NCBI GenBank assembly: GCA_029212405.1
Contig: JARGNR010000035.1
Location: 1-59,206 of the forward strand
From: Saprospiraceae bacterium
Lineage (GTDB): Bacteria; Bacteroidota; Bacteroidia; Chitinophagales; Saprospiraceae
Direction: 5' to 3'
DNA length: 59,206 nucleotides
In this document: positions 26,301-35,559 of the stretch, piece by piece
How positions within the stretch are numbered: the first letter of the stretch is position 1
How the letters are laid out: each line of letters opens with the position of its first letter
The notes under the pieces: generated by a model
Told to the model about the DNA's origin: nothing
Seen by the model: only the letters and a program-made list of their open reading frames with translations
The model's database searches: none
Program-made: the position numbers and the translations under genes

Positions 26301-27305
26301 AGCAGGTACTTCAAATGTTCCTGTACATTCCCCTTCATCCGTAAATATTTCATTTAAGAAGTCTGAATTCGACGTACAAATAGGCGCCGCTGTATCTAAA
26401 ATCTTAATGATTTGATTGAATGTAGCTTCCTCACCTGTACACCAGTCAACAACTACCCATTGTCTTAGAATCTTCTTACTTGCACCGCAAATATCAAAAA
26501 TAATATCTGTGTAATACGTTTGAATATTAGGACAATTTGCTCCTGATGGCTCTCCAGTTACTGCAGGAGTTGGAGCACCATTGGGAAGTGTCTCAATGGT
26601 TACTGCACATGAAAATGCAGGCTGATCCAAATCATCATAGTTTGGTGGCCATACAATATCCATTATTGAAGCTTTTAAAATATTGATCGTTTGAACACAT
26701 TCTGCTTCATTTCCTTGCTCATCTGTTGCCGTCCAATATCTTGTGATTGTCTTTACATAACTAGCGGCACAAGCATTACTTACCACTTCATCAAAGTAAT
26801 CCAAGTCGTTGTTATTGCTACATGCATCGATCAATGTTGGAAAAGGAATAAATCCTGCTCCAGGAGTGATATCTGCATCACAATCCAACTCATAGTCTAA
26901 GCAAGTACTAAACACGGGAGGTAATTTGTCTTCAATTGTGATACTTCCCCAACAAGAAGAAGCACAGCCATTTAAAGACACATTGACGCTCAAGGTTTGA
27001 TTTACATAACTGTAATCCACTGTTGCGTTTGGAAGCGTATTTCCTTGTGAGTCCATCAACTCTACCGTATATGCAGAATTATCGTACGCTGGATCCTCCA
27101 AGATCATATCCGGAGTAATCAACGCCTCACAATTATCATCTAATGATACTTGAAGACCGTCATTACAAGCCATTGTAGTGTTACAGTCCACCTGCGCAAG
27201 TGTCATATTTGCCACAAAAAGGCAGAATACAATTCCCATGCTTCGTGCAATTTGCACCAGGCTTTGAGAAGTTTGCGATTTAGTATGTTGTATTAATTTG
27301 TTCAT
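23397..27305 (-). CDS. Giant secreted HYR-like repeat protein with dockerin-like, cohesin-like and T9SS sorting regions
   Basis: 1302 aa. A signal-peptide-like hydrophobic stretch ends near LAQVDCN (about 38). Residues about 40-880 hold a series of HYR/Ig-like repeats with recurring D-x-x-P-P/T-P-x-C and C-x-x-E boundaries (DKLPPVF, DKINPTIECP, DNKAPTPICLGE). Next comes a carboxypeptidase-regulatory-like strand set (about 885-935) and a dockerin-type region (about 945-1005). The dockerin-like part has the duplicated calcium-loop helices GVSTLDLVMIQRHILGL and DVNGNNKITSSDLLMMRKVI. A cohesin-like beta-sandwich (about 1080-1205) and the T9SS sorting tail (about 1219-1302, QNVPNPF ... KKMMIID) complete it. 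The protein should be exported by T9SS and attached to, or released from, the cell surface. It has a larger paralogue 67 bp upstream. Adhesion or matrix assembly is the inferred role. Confidence 0.88.
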   Translation of the reverse strand: MNKLIQHTKSQTSQSLVQIARSMGIVFCLFVANMTLAQVDCNTTMACNDGLQVSLDDNCEALITPDMILEDPAYDNSAYTVELMDSQGNTLPNATVDYSYVNQTLSVNVSLNGCASSCWGSITIEDKLPPVFSTCLDYELDCDADITPGAGFIPFPTLIDACSNNNDLDYFDEVVSNACAASYVKTITRYWTATDEQGNEAECVQTINILKASIMDIVWPPNYDDLDQPAFSCAVTIETLPNGAPTPAVTGEPSGANCPNIQTYYTDIIFDICGASKKILRQWVVVDWCTGEEATFNQIIKILDTAAPICTSNSDFLNEIFTDEGECTGTFEVPAPIIIFECSDYTYNVGYKLRDENGDPFENPIYDNITYDPTTGLYTIYELPQDTSWIVYTITDACDNSTQCFTEVIVMDGEAPTPVCEGYTVVGLEDEGWADIFATSIDDGSFDNCAIDRYEVKRLSTNCGFPSDLQFGEKVNFCCEDVNAGYIKVVLRVYDKADNYNDCVVNVNVQDKINPTIECPDNLFIQCTQDYEDLSLTGEAVGDDNCSVEVTFTDQVNLNDCGIGTVRRTWRATDPQGRTASCIQIITVGDNNPFNENNISWPSDREVNGCNAENITPEDLNSFPILSNTDCSNIAISYDDNVFYNTPEYCIKVLRHWKIIDWCNYDPQNPSYYAYTQKIGVFNTVAPTFTNCSNQSFISEDGDCQETVDLRVDATDDCTAADDLEYTYEIDVDSDGSVEYNGTGNTVTRTLESGVHTVKWTVTDECDNVSNCTQIITVQDNKAPTPICLGEVVWVLGEDGSAEVWASDFDLKSFDSCDDDDDLVFAFNAAGTQQALTFDCGDIPNGIAEEINLQMYVFDTDGNYEFCDVVLILQDSESSNACTDNLEGNKATIAGSITTHSSEGLMNIEVQLMNMDEQDAEMEMTENSGLYAFEDVEYYDVYAVEPYKNDDATNGVSTLDLVMIQRHILGLAELDSPYKLIAADVNGNNKITSSDLLMMRKVILGIQENFGDNTSWRFIPTTHEIEEPTNPFDFPEKVIINELYVSDEHIDFTAIKIGDVNGNANPGLVSNEDLSNTRAGAKMLSIDNQILSSNEKVTVPVYANEVDDLTGLQLTVELGADVRFSGIQSNALEISDDNYKVENNIVTLSWNVVNGIAMNENDILFSIELEVVRDGELASNIEFTSNLLDAEVYDHSLKSFDLGLEILDRSLDTAIETKLHQNVPNPFKGMTTIGFDLKEGGLATLAIFDITGKELYRISNEFNKGKNAITLDVESLNANSGILYYTLKAGEFIDTKKMMIID

Positions 27306-27372
27306 TTTAAAAGAATTTAAAACTTGTTTCTTAATGTTCTAAAGATTATCTGAGTGCCAAATGGCTTGTTTT

Positions 27373-30300
27373 TTATTTTATGATCATCATCTTTTTAGTA
27401 GCGCTATTCCGCTCTGTATCAAGTTGATAATATAATATACCTGAACTGTTAATTTCACTTACATCAAGCGTAATTGAGTTGTACCCTTTTTGGTATTGGC
27501 CTGTTTTACGGATCAATACTTTACCAGTGACATCCATAACTCGTAATGAAACTTGTTCTTTGGATGGAAGTACAAAACCAATCTCTGTTGTTGTTGTAAA
27601 TGGATTTGGTACATTTTGAAGCAATTCAAACGCATGCACTTCATCCTCTGTCCTATTCAGTATATCTAATCCGATAGTCGAAGTCTGAATTTTATTATTT
27701 GAAGCAGTATAGATTTCATTTGAAAAATCATCTGAAGCCATACCCAACATATCCGATACAAATCCTGCTTTCTTTACAGTAAGTGTAAGCGTAAGTACAT
27801 TTTCATCCGCATATACACTGTTTGCCTGGTGTACACTCACATATAGTTTGGTATTTCTTGTATAATTTCCTTCTGAGACATTAAATACTTCAGAAGAAAC
27901 TTCAACATCAGATACCAAATTATCATTGATGTTCAATGCAAACTGCATTCCGTACAATTCCGCATCTTCATTCAAGGAGATCATAACATCGTGAATGCCT
28001 TCATTCAAATACTGATCTTCTATGTTGACCATTTCCACAGACCTTGCGGAAGAAATAGTTTCTCCCATAAGGTTTGTACTTGCTGTATTGTTGACATCTC
28101 CAACTTTTACAGCTACAAAATCAGCATCCATGTAATCTTCCATCATCGTATCCATATCCAGCTTTTCGTCAAATGGGAATGGATTATTCGGTTCTGGGAA
28201 TTCATACGCTGCATCTACAAACCTCCAACTGCTGTTTGATGGTAATTCTGAGTAAATGCCCAATATGAGTTTTCTCAGTTGAAGAAGATCAGCAGCTGTT
28301 ACTGATTCTGAATTATTAATATCCGCTGCGATCACCTTGTATGGATTATCAAACGGCTTGAGTCCTAATAAATGTTGTTGAATTAAAACCAAGTCAAGTG
28401 TAGATACACCTTCGTGGTAACTTGCATCCAAATCTGGTGCAATGGAATAGTTCTCTTCCATCAATAAATCATGGAATGAGTATCCTCCATCTTCATCCGT
28501 GGACGTCAATTTTGGAAATTCTGGTAAAGTAGAATTCAATGTTACATTGACTCCAACTAAGTTTTCGTTCTCGTCATTGAAAATATGTCCACCTAAAGCA
28601 ACTCTCTCTTCATCATCATTACTTCCATCATCCACATTATTGTTACAGTGGTTTTGATTATCCTGAACGATCAAAGATGTTGTACAGAAATCTTGATTTC
28701 CTGCTGGATCTGTGATATAAATTTCAAGATCAAAAGAGGTTGCCTCGCCATCTAAATCATCACATGTAAATGTAGCAGATGTATTATTTGTGTTGGGTGA
28801 AAATGAAGCGATCAATTCATCCGCATCTGCACAATTATCAAAACTACCATTGTCAAAATCACTTGCCCAGATCGTAACGGATCCCGAAGTTTCCATTACT
28901 ACTGTCACGATTTCTGACAAGCAATATGGAGTCGGTGCTTTGTCATCGTCTACATTAATTACTGTTGCACACGTTTCAATATTACCACATTCATCCTCTA
29001 CTTCCCAAATCACTCTATGGCTTCCGAACTCAACAACTCTAGAAATTGAACTTCCATTTCCAGAAAAGTCAATAGACCCATTGTTGTCTTCATCAAACTT
29101 GTATGAAAATGTCAATTCATCTGTTGGTGTACAGTCATCAACTGCTTGCGCTGTTGCTTCTATTCTTGCAGAACAATTTGATAGTTGAGTTACTGTATAA
29201 TCACTTACTTGACATCCAACTATAAAACTAGGTTCTGTACTATTTTCTACTTTAATAACTTGTGTATATGTCCATAGACCCGCATTGGATATCGGCACGA
29301 AAACACAATCATCAATTACTTTCCATGTTCTTAAAATCTTAGTACATGCTTCTTCAGTGTATTGAAATATGACATCGTCATATGTGAAACTGATTTGACT
29401 ACACGCCTCTCTAAGAATTACTGGTCGTTGTTTTCCTGCTGGAAGATCATCTGGTGGAACTCCTGAATAAGCACATCCATTTTGTACTGTATGGTTTCCT
29501 GGCCAAATAACATCATCCGTAGGATCATTTGGATTATTTGGATTAATATAAAATGGATCAAGAGATTGAACTCTGATTCGTTGCTGACAGGTAACAAAAT
29601 TACCTTGATCATCTTCAGCTCTAAAAGTTCTAGTAATTACTCCTACACCACAAGCATTGATATTTCTTTGTGATGTCGAAGTTACCGTAACATTACAGTT
29701 ATCGATCGCTTGTGCTGTTCCATATTGATCTAAATTTACAGTATCATCATCACAATCGATGGTGATATCTGCTGGACAGAATGTGAATTCTGGATCGTGA
29801 TTGTCCTGAACTTCAGCTTCTACCATACAGAAATTACTGTTCCCACTTTTATCTACCACTCTTAATTGTACCATTACGACGTTTCCTACATCAGCACAAC
29901 AGAATTTTACTTTTTCTCCCCAATTTACCGATTCACCACAAGCAAAATTGCCCATTCGTCTCACTTCCATGTAGTCGATTTCGCAATTATCCCATGAGCC
30001 ATCATCAAACGATTCTATACTTGCATATCCAATTCCATTTTCATTTAACCCAACAAATGTATGGAGGTCACAAACTGGAATAGGTTGAATATCGTCTTCA
30101 ATGGTTACTTTGGTAAAATCTGTAGACATATTATCACAATCATCAATTGCGTAATACAATATCCAAATCTCTTTAACCCCTTCAGGAACTTGAGTGATCA
30201 AGAAACTTCCATTTGAGTGTTCAACGATACCATCGTTGCTCGGTTGGAAAAATGGATCTACCCCACTTTCAACTGGATTATAAGAAATCGTATAGGATGT

Positions 30301-31974
30301 TCCAGAACAATCTGAAATCATAGGTTGTGGCACTTCAATAATAGAAGAACAACTTGTCTCTGTTGCACCTACGGTAAAATCTTTCGGCGCAGTAATCACT
30401 GGAGCTGTATGATCTACAACTGTTATATTTTGTGTATACGGAGGAAGGAAGGTACCATCACATAAGTCTTGGATCACCCATCTTCTTCTTAATTTGTATG
30501 ATTCATCACCACATTTTGGCAATTCTGTATCTTCATAATCTACTTTCACATTCAAACAAAATATTCCTTCTGGCATACCTGTAAATGAAGGATCAGGATA
30601 TCCATTAGCTAGCTTTGGAAAGTTATCACACGCTTCCAAAGATGGATTTGGCCCTAACACATCATCATAACTCGGAGGAAATGTGATATCCATGAGTGTT
30701 GCCTTGTTCACGTAAATTAACTCCGTGCACGAAGCGGTGTTTCCTGAATTATCTTCCACTACCCAGTTTCGTTCAATAATAGAACTGTATGGGCTTGTAC
30801 ATAAATTCATAGTGACCGGCGTATCTTCATAAAATATTATGGCATCACTACATTTATCGAAATTCTCCAACAAATATTTATCATCACCCAAAGGAGTAAT
30901 TGTCACATCATCCGGAACTGGAAATCCAGTAATGTCTGGAGTCATAAATTCATTACAATCGATCGTATCGTTTTCACAAATTAACGGAGGGATCGATTTA
31001 TCTTCTAGTAAAATATATCCCCAACATGAATTCCCACTGCACTCGTGAACTACTGAAACCTCTAACGTAGTATTGATATATTCCATACCAAGCGTAGGCC
31101 CAGTCACAATCGTATCGGCAGCAATATCTTTAATCAATAAATCATACGAATCATTGCTGAATTCCATATCTTCTAAAATCATATCTGGTGTTATATCCAA
31201 ATCACAATTCCCATTCAATGAAATGTTTACTTGGTTATTACATGCTAAGGCGAATGCCTCTTCATCCATTACCGCTACACTTTCAGAACCACTGAAATCA
31301 CAAAAGTCATTGGCCTGTCCATCGTATGCACCAGCTGTTCCTGTAAATGAAACATCATAGTCACCTACTACATCACTCCAATCAACAAATATTCTTCGGC
31401 TTCCTTGTCCACCTACTATATTCCCTCCTGCGCTTACCGTCCATGTTATCACACCAACTTGAGAAGCAGGCAAAGCCAACTCATACGTTTCTATGGTTTC
31501 AATACATGTACCGAAGTCTCCAATAATTTCATTGGTTGGATATTGGCACAAATGAGCAGAAGAGATTGGAATTGTAATCGCTCCATTACTCACTTCAAGC
31601 GTCCAATTTGTATTGTTCACTCGTTTTGCATCCAATATATATTGACCCGGCAACCCTTCTGGGATACCTGTCCCCGGCGGAATCTCAACAGGGGCTGCTG
31701 GTGGTGGAGGACTCGTCGTGGTGTATAAACCCGAAGAAGTCACTACAAACCACGTCTCACTTGAATTTGAGTTAATTGTGATCGTTTCACCAAACTGTCC
31801 ATTATCATCTGTCGTACTATTATTCAGACATTGACATTCAATTCGACTAAATGTTTGGCCAAAGGAAAGGTTGAAAGCCAGAAATAATACAAAGAGGGTG
31901 AGTCCTGCTTTAACTATTCTGAATCCATTGCGTACATTTTCATAGTCGAAATGCTTTTCTAATGGTCTTTTCAT
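27373..31974 (-). CDS. Giant secreted HYR-like repeat protein, larger paralogue
   Basis: 1533 aa. It has the same order of parts as the gene at 23397-27305. A signal peptide (LFVLFLAFNLSFGQ) is followed by an extra N-terminal module (about 40-240) not present in the smaller paralogue. The core begins LACNNQVNISLNGNCDLDITPDMI, closely matching MACNDGLQVSLDDNCEALITPDMI of the paralogue. HYR-like repeats follow. The dockerin-like region is at about 1185-1245 (GVSTLDLVLIQQHLLGL, DINNSESVTAADLLQLRKLILG), a cohesin-like domain at about 1315-1440, and the T9SS tail at about 1453-1533 (QNVPNPFTT ... KKMMIIK). The 67-bp gap to the next gene holds no evident terminator, so the pair is probably one transcript. 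Substrate or partner is unknown. Confidence 0.88.
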   Translation of the reverse strand: MKRPLEKHFDYENVRNGFRIVKAGLTLFVLFLAFNLSFGQTFSRIECQCLNNSTTDDNGQFGETITINSNSSETWFVVTSSGLYTTTSPPPPAAPVEIPPGTGIPEGLPGQYILDAKRVNNTNWTLEVSNGAITIPISSAHLCQYPTNEIIGDFGTCIETIETYELALPASQVGVITWTVSAGGNIVGGQGSRRIFVDWSDVVGDYDVSFTGTAGAYDGQANDFCDFSGSESVAVMDEEAFALACNNQVNISLNGNCDLDITPDMILEDMEFSNDSYDLLIKDIAADTIVTGPTLGMEYINTTLEVSVVHECSGNSCWGYILLEDKSIPPLICENDTIDCNEFMTPDITGFPVPDDVTITPLGDDKYLLENFDKCSDAIIFYEDTPVTMNLCTSPYSSIIERNWVVEDNSGNTASCTELIYVNKATLMDITFPPSYDDVLGPNPSLEACDNFPKLANGYPDPSFTGMPEGIFCLNVKVDYEDTELPKCGDESYKLRRRWVIQDLCDGTFLPPYTQNITVVDHTAPVITAPKDFTVGATETSCSSIIEVPQPMISDCSGTSYTISYNPVESGVDPFFQPSNDGIVEHSNGSFLITQVPEGVKEIWILYYAIDDCDNMSTDFTKVTIEDDIQPIPVCDLHTFVGLNENGIGYASIESFDDGSWDNCEIDYMEVRRMGNFACGESVNWGEKVKFCCADVGNVVMVQLRVVDKSGNSNFCMVEAEVQDNHDPEFTFCPADITIDCDDDTVNLDQYGTAQAIDNCNVTVTSTSQRNINACGVGVITRTFRAEDDQGNFVTCQQRIRVQSLDPFYINPNNPNDPTDDVIWPGNHTVQNGCAYSGVPPDDLPAGKQRPVILREACSQISFTYDDVIFQYTEEACTKILRTWKVIDDCVFVPISNAGLWTYTQVIKVENSTEPSFIVGCQVSDYTVTQLSNCSARIEATAQAVDDCTPTDELTFSYKFDEDNNGSIDFSGNGSSISRVVEFGSHRVIWEVEDECGNIETCATVINVDDDKAPTPYCLSEIVTVVMETSGSVTIWASDFDNGSFDNCADADELIASFSPNTNNTSATFTCDDLDGEATSFDLEIYITDPAGNQDFCTTSLIVQDNQNHCNNNVDDGSNDDEERVALGGHIFNDENENLVGVNVTLNSTLPEFPKLTSTDEDGGYSFHDLLMEENYSIAPDLDASYHEGVSTLDLVLIQQHLLGLKPFDNPYKVIAADINNSESVTAADLLQLRKLILGIYSELPSNSSWRFVDAAYEFPEPNNPFPFDEKLDMDTMMEDYMDADFVAVKVGDVNNTASTNLMGETISSARSVEMVNIEDQYLNEGIHDVMISLNEDAELYGMQFALNINDNLVSDVEVSSEVFNVSEGNYTRNTKLYVSVHQANSVYADENVLTLTLTVKKAGFVSDMLGMASDDFSNEIYTASNNKIQTSTIGLDILNRTEDEVHAFELLQNVPNPFTTTTEIGFVLPSKEQVSLRVMDVTGKVLIRKTGQYQKGYNSITLDVSEINSSGILYYQLDTERNSATKKMMIIK

Positions 31975-32271
31975 TGATTGTGTATTTTGTAAAATTCATT
32001 TTTGCTCCGAGCCTCTAGATTCTGAGTAAAGGGACTTGGTGCAAGTTTCTAAAATGTAATTATTCATGTTTCTTGAAAAATGATTCTAATCTCTTTTGAC
32101 CAGATACAACTTTTCCATTATGCCTCTGTAAGACCAAATTCTAGACCAAATACCATATCATATTATGAGCAGTTTTAATATGAAAACACATTACAATTAT
32201 TGTTAATCTGTAAAGGCCAATTTTTGAATTAATTAAGTAGAAGAAGAAGAAATTAATAATTTGAAAAAAAA
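31975..32271. other. Intergenic region upstream of the giant-protein operon
   Basis: About 300 bp of AT-rich DNA holding the presumed promoter of the minus-strand HYR operon. I found no perfect TAnnTTTG box in that orientation and no hairpin or repeat worth annotating. Confidence 0.5.
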
Positions 32272-32559
32272 ATGATGATATTTTACATTTCTAATCTAAA
32301 TGAAGAAAATTCGATGAAATATGAGCTTTTTGATGTGTATCCCGCATACATTTTAACCGACATAAAAATGATAATTCACAGTAGGAATTATCCCCAACTA
32401 AACCAAGATGTTGTAGATCAATTCTTACCTGAATTCACAAGATCACTACCTTCGTTATTTGATTATTTATTGCTAAAATTGGGATCTTACTCCTTAGAAT
32501 TAATCGAGTATTTAGCTATTTTTTTAGGTATTGGCATGCGTATTTTAAGCAATTCTTGA
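32272..32559 (+). CDS. Doubtful small ORF overlapping rluA
   Basis: 95 aa, ATG preceded by a purine-rich tract (agaagaagaagaaatt about 35 bp upstream, no clear ribosome site). The last 24 codons run antisense to the end of the RluA gene, whose C-terminus there is family-typical. Composition is protein-like (VDQFLPEFTRSLPSLFDYLLLKLGSY) and the upstream two thirds overlap nothing. No family is recognised. It may be a small protein or a chance frame. Confidence 0.25.
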   Translation: MMIFYISNLNEENSMKYELFDVYPAYILTDIKMIIHSRNYPQLNQDVVDQFLPEFTRSLPSLFDYLLLKLGSYSLELIEYLAIFLGIGMRILSNS

Positions 32560-33350
32560 GTAATTGGATGTTCAAATATTAACTTATATGCACATAAGAG
32601 TAATCCCGTTTTAAAGTTCTTGCCATCTTTATTATACAGTCTATCCCCTATTATGGGATGCCCAATTGCAGCAAAATGCCTTCGGATTTGATGGGTTCTT
32701 CCCGTATGTAATTTTACAAAGACTCGAGTGGTTACATCTTTTGTATTTAATGGTTCTATTGACAAAATCTCTGTTTGTGCCTGTTTCCCATCTAAGTCTA
32801 AGGATATAAAGTTGGAATCCTGATTCATCGTACCTTCTGCGATCAATACATAATGCTTGTTAATGGATTGTGCTTCCATCATCTCACTCAATAACCTCCT
32901 CGCCTTCATATTCTTCGCTGCAATCATCAATCCCTCTGTATCTTTATCCAATCGATGTATAAGATATGGAAAGGGTAAAGATGTGTCCGTATCTGGAATA
33001 GCATGACTTTTCAGTAGTTGTTGAAAAGATCTATTATTTCCACTGCTCGAAATTCCAGGAGGTTTGCGTACAATTAAAATCGAATCATCTTCATAAAATA
33101 TCTGCAAGGTATCTTTCGTACCTTGTGGTAGGTCAAAAACCAAATTAAATACAATCTCACTTCCCGCTTTTACCCAATCTCCGGTATTGCCTGGTCTGCC
33201 TTTATATAAGATCTGATTTTTTTGAAATGCTTTTTTCACAGCACTCCCCGTTTCCAAATAGGGAAAGAGCCCCTTAACATATGATCTCAATCGCACTTCG
33301 CCTTGAAAACTTTGTGGAACAAGATGGAAATATGTTTTATGTATATTCAA
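32487..33350 (-). CDS. RluA family pseudouridine synthase
   Basis: 287 aa. An S4-like N-terminal part (VRLRSYVKGLFPYL ... KKAFQKNQILYKGRPGNTGDWV) precedes the catalytic domain. Catalytic Asp135 lies in HRLDKDTEGLMI, and the domain also contains VRKPPGI and the RTHQIRRHFAAIGHPIIGDRLY motif. It converts specific uridines in rRNA or tRNA to pseudouridine; which positions cannot be decided from sequence alone (the group covers RluA, RluC, RluD and TruC). It diverges from dnaG with 73 bp between start codons. Confidence 0.92.
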   Translation of the reverse strand: MNIHKTYFHLVPQSFQGEVRLRSYVKGLFPYLETGSAVKKAFQKNQILYKGRPGNTGDWVKAGSEIVFNLVFDLPQGTKDTLQIFYEDDSILIVRKPPGISSSGNNRSFQQLLKSHAIPDTDTSLPFPYLIHRLDKDTEGLMIAAKNMKARRLLSEMMEAQSINKHYVLIAEGTMNQDSNFISLDLDGKQAQTEILSIEPLNTKDVTTRVFVKLHTGRTHQIRRHFAAIGHPIIGDRLYNKDGKNFKTGLLLCAYKLIFEHPITQELLKIRMPIPKKIAKYSINSKE

Positions 33351-33408
33351 TTCAAGTTTTATTTCAATAAGTGAAATAGTAAATACAAAATTACTCTGTT
33401 TTTGTAAT

Positions 33409-33416
33409 TATATTTG
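33409..33416 (+). promoter_or_regulatory. Bacteroidota -7 promoter box of dnaG (TATATTTG)
   Basis: A perfect TAnnTTTG match ends 7 bp before the dnaG ATG at 33424. Transcription from it would begin at or within a few bases of the start codon, implying a leaderless or nearly leaderless mRNA. No clear -33 TTTG partner at the usual spacing. Confidence 0.45.
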
Positions 33417-33423
33417 CATTCGA

Positions 33424-35379
33424 ATGATTAAACAAGGGACCATAGAAAAAATTATGACGACCGCCAAGGTGGAGGAAGTCGTTGAAGATTTTGTCAATCT
33501 CAAACGGAGAGGTGTAAACATGATAGGGAATTGTCCTTTCCATGATGAGAAAACGCCATCCTTTACAGTTTCTCCAGCAAAAAACATATATAAGTGTTTT
33601 GGTTGTGGTAAAGCTGGAGACCCTGTGCGATTCATGATGGAGCATGAAGCGATGAACTATCCTGAAGCGTTGAGATATCTGGCAGGAAAGTACAATATTG
33701 AAATAGAAGAAACTGAAAACACTGCTGAAGAAAAGGCCTACAAGGAACTGACCGCATCCTATTTTATTATCAATGAATTCGCTCAAAAATATTTTGAAGA
33801 GAACCTCTTTCGCACAGATGAAGGAAAATCTGTAGGCTTGGGCTATTTCAAAGAACGGGGGTATAACGAACAAATCATTCGAAAATTTCAGTTGGGTTAT
33901 ACCACCAGAGATAGAGATGATCTGACCAAAAGGGCACTGCAAAAGAGATTTAATCCTGAATTTCTAAAAAAACTTGGGCTAACATCTAAATCAAACTATG
34001 ACTTTTTTAGAAGCAGAGTCATGTTTACCATTCACAACCTGAGTGGTAAAGTCATTGCATTTGCTGGAAGAACCCTTTCAAAAGATAAAAAGACTCCGAA
34101 GTATATAAATAGCCCCGAGACCGACATCTATAATAAGCGGAAGGTATTGTATGGTATGTATTTTGCCAAACAAGCCATTCGTAAATTGGATGAATGCATA
34201 ATGGTCGAAGGATATACCGATGTGATTACTCTCCACCAATATGGAATTGAGAATGTAGTCGCCTCATCTGGAACATCACTCACTGTTGAGCAAATTGGTC
34301 TGGTCAGAAGGTATACACCCAATATTAAAATCATTTATGATGGAGATACGGCAGGGGTCAAAGCAGCATTGAGAGGATTGGATCTGGTATTAGAACAAGA
34401 TATGAATGTAAGGTTGGTCCTACTCCCTGAAGGGGAAGATCCTGATTCTTATCTTAAAAAAGTGGGAATAGAAGCATTTAGAGCCTACCTCAAGGACCAC
34501 GAAGAGGATTTTTTATTCTTTAAAACCAATCTATTATTAAAGGAAGCAGGAGATGATCCTATCCGTAAAAGTCAAGTGCTAAAAGATATTGTGCGCTCTA
34601 TCGCCAAGATTCCAGATATGATTAAAAAATCACTGTATCTTAAAAAGTGCAGTGACATTATGGATATCTCTGAAGAAATTTTGGTTGCAGAGACCAATAA
34701 AGCCATCAAAGCTGATCTAAAACAGAAAAGGAATCAATACCAAAGAAATAATCCTGATGTAAATGAAGACCGATTTATTTCTGCACCAAAAAAGCAGCAA
34801 GGCGAAAAGGTAAAAAACCTTAAGCAAGTTGTAACAGGAGATGATTATCAGGAAAAAGATTTACTAAGGGTCTTAATTTCTATGGGCAACCAAAAACTTA
34901 AAGCTGATTCTGATATCACTGTCGCCGGTTTTCTCATCAGCAACATCGAAGATGAATTAGATAGTATTGATAATCCACTTTTCAAACGACTTTTCGGAGA
35001 ATGCATTCAACAATATAAAGATGTAGGTCGAATTAACATAGAGGCATTCACCTCATCGGATGATGAAACCACTAGAAACCTTGTGATCGATTTACTGTCA
35101 AGCCCATACATTTACGCAGGATGGGAAGAAAAAGGATTACAGCTTCAGACTCAAAAAGATCCAGAAAACAATCAAGAAATGGATTCTTTAAACTCTTTGA
35201 GAAGGTTTTTGTATCGAAAATACGACAAGAAGGTAAAGCTAATTGAGACTAAAATTATAGAATTGAGTGGTCAAGCAGGAGAAGAAGAAAACTTACTGCT
35301 GTATATGAAGGCGCACAAAAAAGCCCTCGAGTTCAGATCTGATTTAGCCAATCAACTAGGAAGTGTATTTTTAAGGTAA
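33424..35379 (+). CDS. dnaG: DNA primase DnaG
   Basis: 651 aa. It makes RNA primers for DNA replication. The N-terminal CHC2 zinc ribbon has Cys37, His40, Cys58 and Cys61 (CPFHDEKTPSF ... KCFGCG). The RNAP core and TOPRIM domain follow, with the acidic motifs VEGYTDV (about 258-264) and YDGDTAG (about 302-308). The C-terminal 200 residues form the helical helicase-interaction region. The start is fixed by the conserved first residues MIKQGTIEKI. Length and all metal-binding residues are normal. Confidence 0.97.
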   Translation: MIKQGTIEKIMTTAKVEEVVEDFVNLKRRGVNMIGNCPFHDEKTPSFTVSPAKNIYKCFGCGKAGDPVRFMMEHEAMNYPEALRYLAGKYNIEIEETENTAEEKAYKELTASYFIINEFAQKYFEENLFRTDEGKSVGLGYFKERGYNEQIIRKFQLGYTTRDRDDLTKRALQKRFNPEFLKKLGLTSKSNYDFFRSRVMFTIHNLSGKVIAFAGRTLSKDKKTPKYINSPETDIYNKRKVLYGMYFAKQAIRKLDECIMVEGYTDVITLHQYGIENVVASSGTSLTVEQIGLVRRYTPNIKIIYDGDTAGVKAALRGLDLVLEQDMNVRLVLLPEGEDPDSYLKKVGIEAFRAYLKDHEEDFLFFKTNLLLKEAGDDPIRKSQVLKDIVRSIAKIPDMIKKSLYLKKCSDIMDISEEILVAETNKAIKADLKQKRNQYQRNNPDVNEDRFISAPKKQQGEKVKNLKQVVTGDDYQEKDLLRVLISMGNQKLKADSDITVAGFLISNIEDELDSIDNPLFKRLFGECIQQYKDVGRINIEAFTSSDDETTRNLVIDLLSSPYIYAGWEEKGLQLQTQKDPENNQEMDSLNSLRRFLYRKYDKKVKLIETKIIELSGQAGEEENLLLYMKAHKKALEFRSDLANQLGSVFLR

Positions 35380-35559
35380 GTTGCTAAAATTTATTTCCGT
35401 TGCCATGTCTATTATTTTTACACGTTTATCAATTATAATTTTGAGAACTAAACTGCACTCTTAAGTTTTTTAACAGTTCAATCTGAACAAATAAATGTCT
35501 TTCTCCTACGTAATACCAATCCAAGGTTTTACATTTAGTTCTAAATTATTGATTACATT

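Noticed and set aside
24000-31728. Plus-strand frames of 65-132 codons across the two giant HYR genes
   Set aside because: Antisense to well-supported coding sequence and His/Cys/Ser-rich, as expected for shadows of repeat proteins.
33391-33942. 183-codon minus-strand frame over the start of dnaG
   Set aside because: Antisense to the conserved zinc-binding N-terminus of DnaG, with shadow-like composition.
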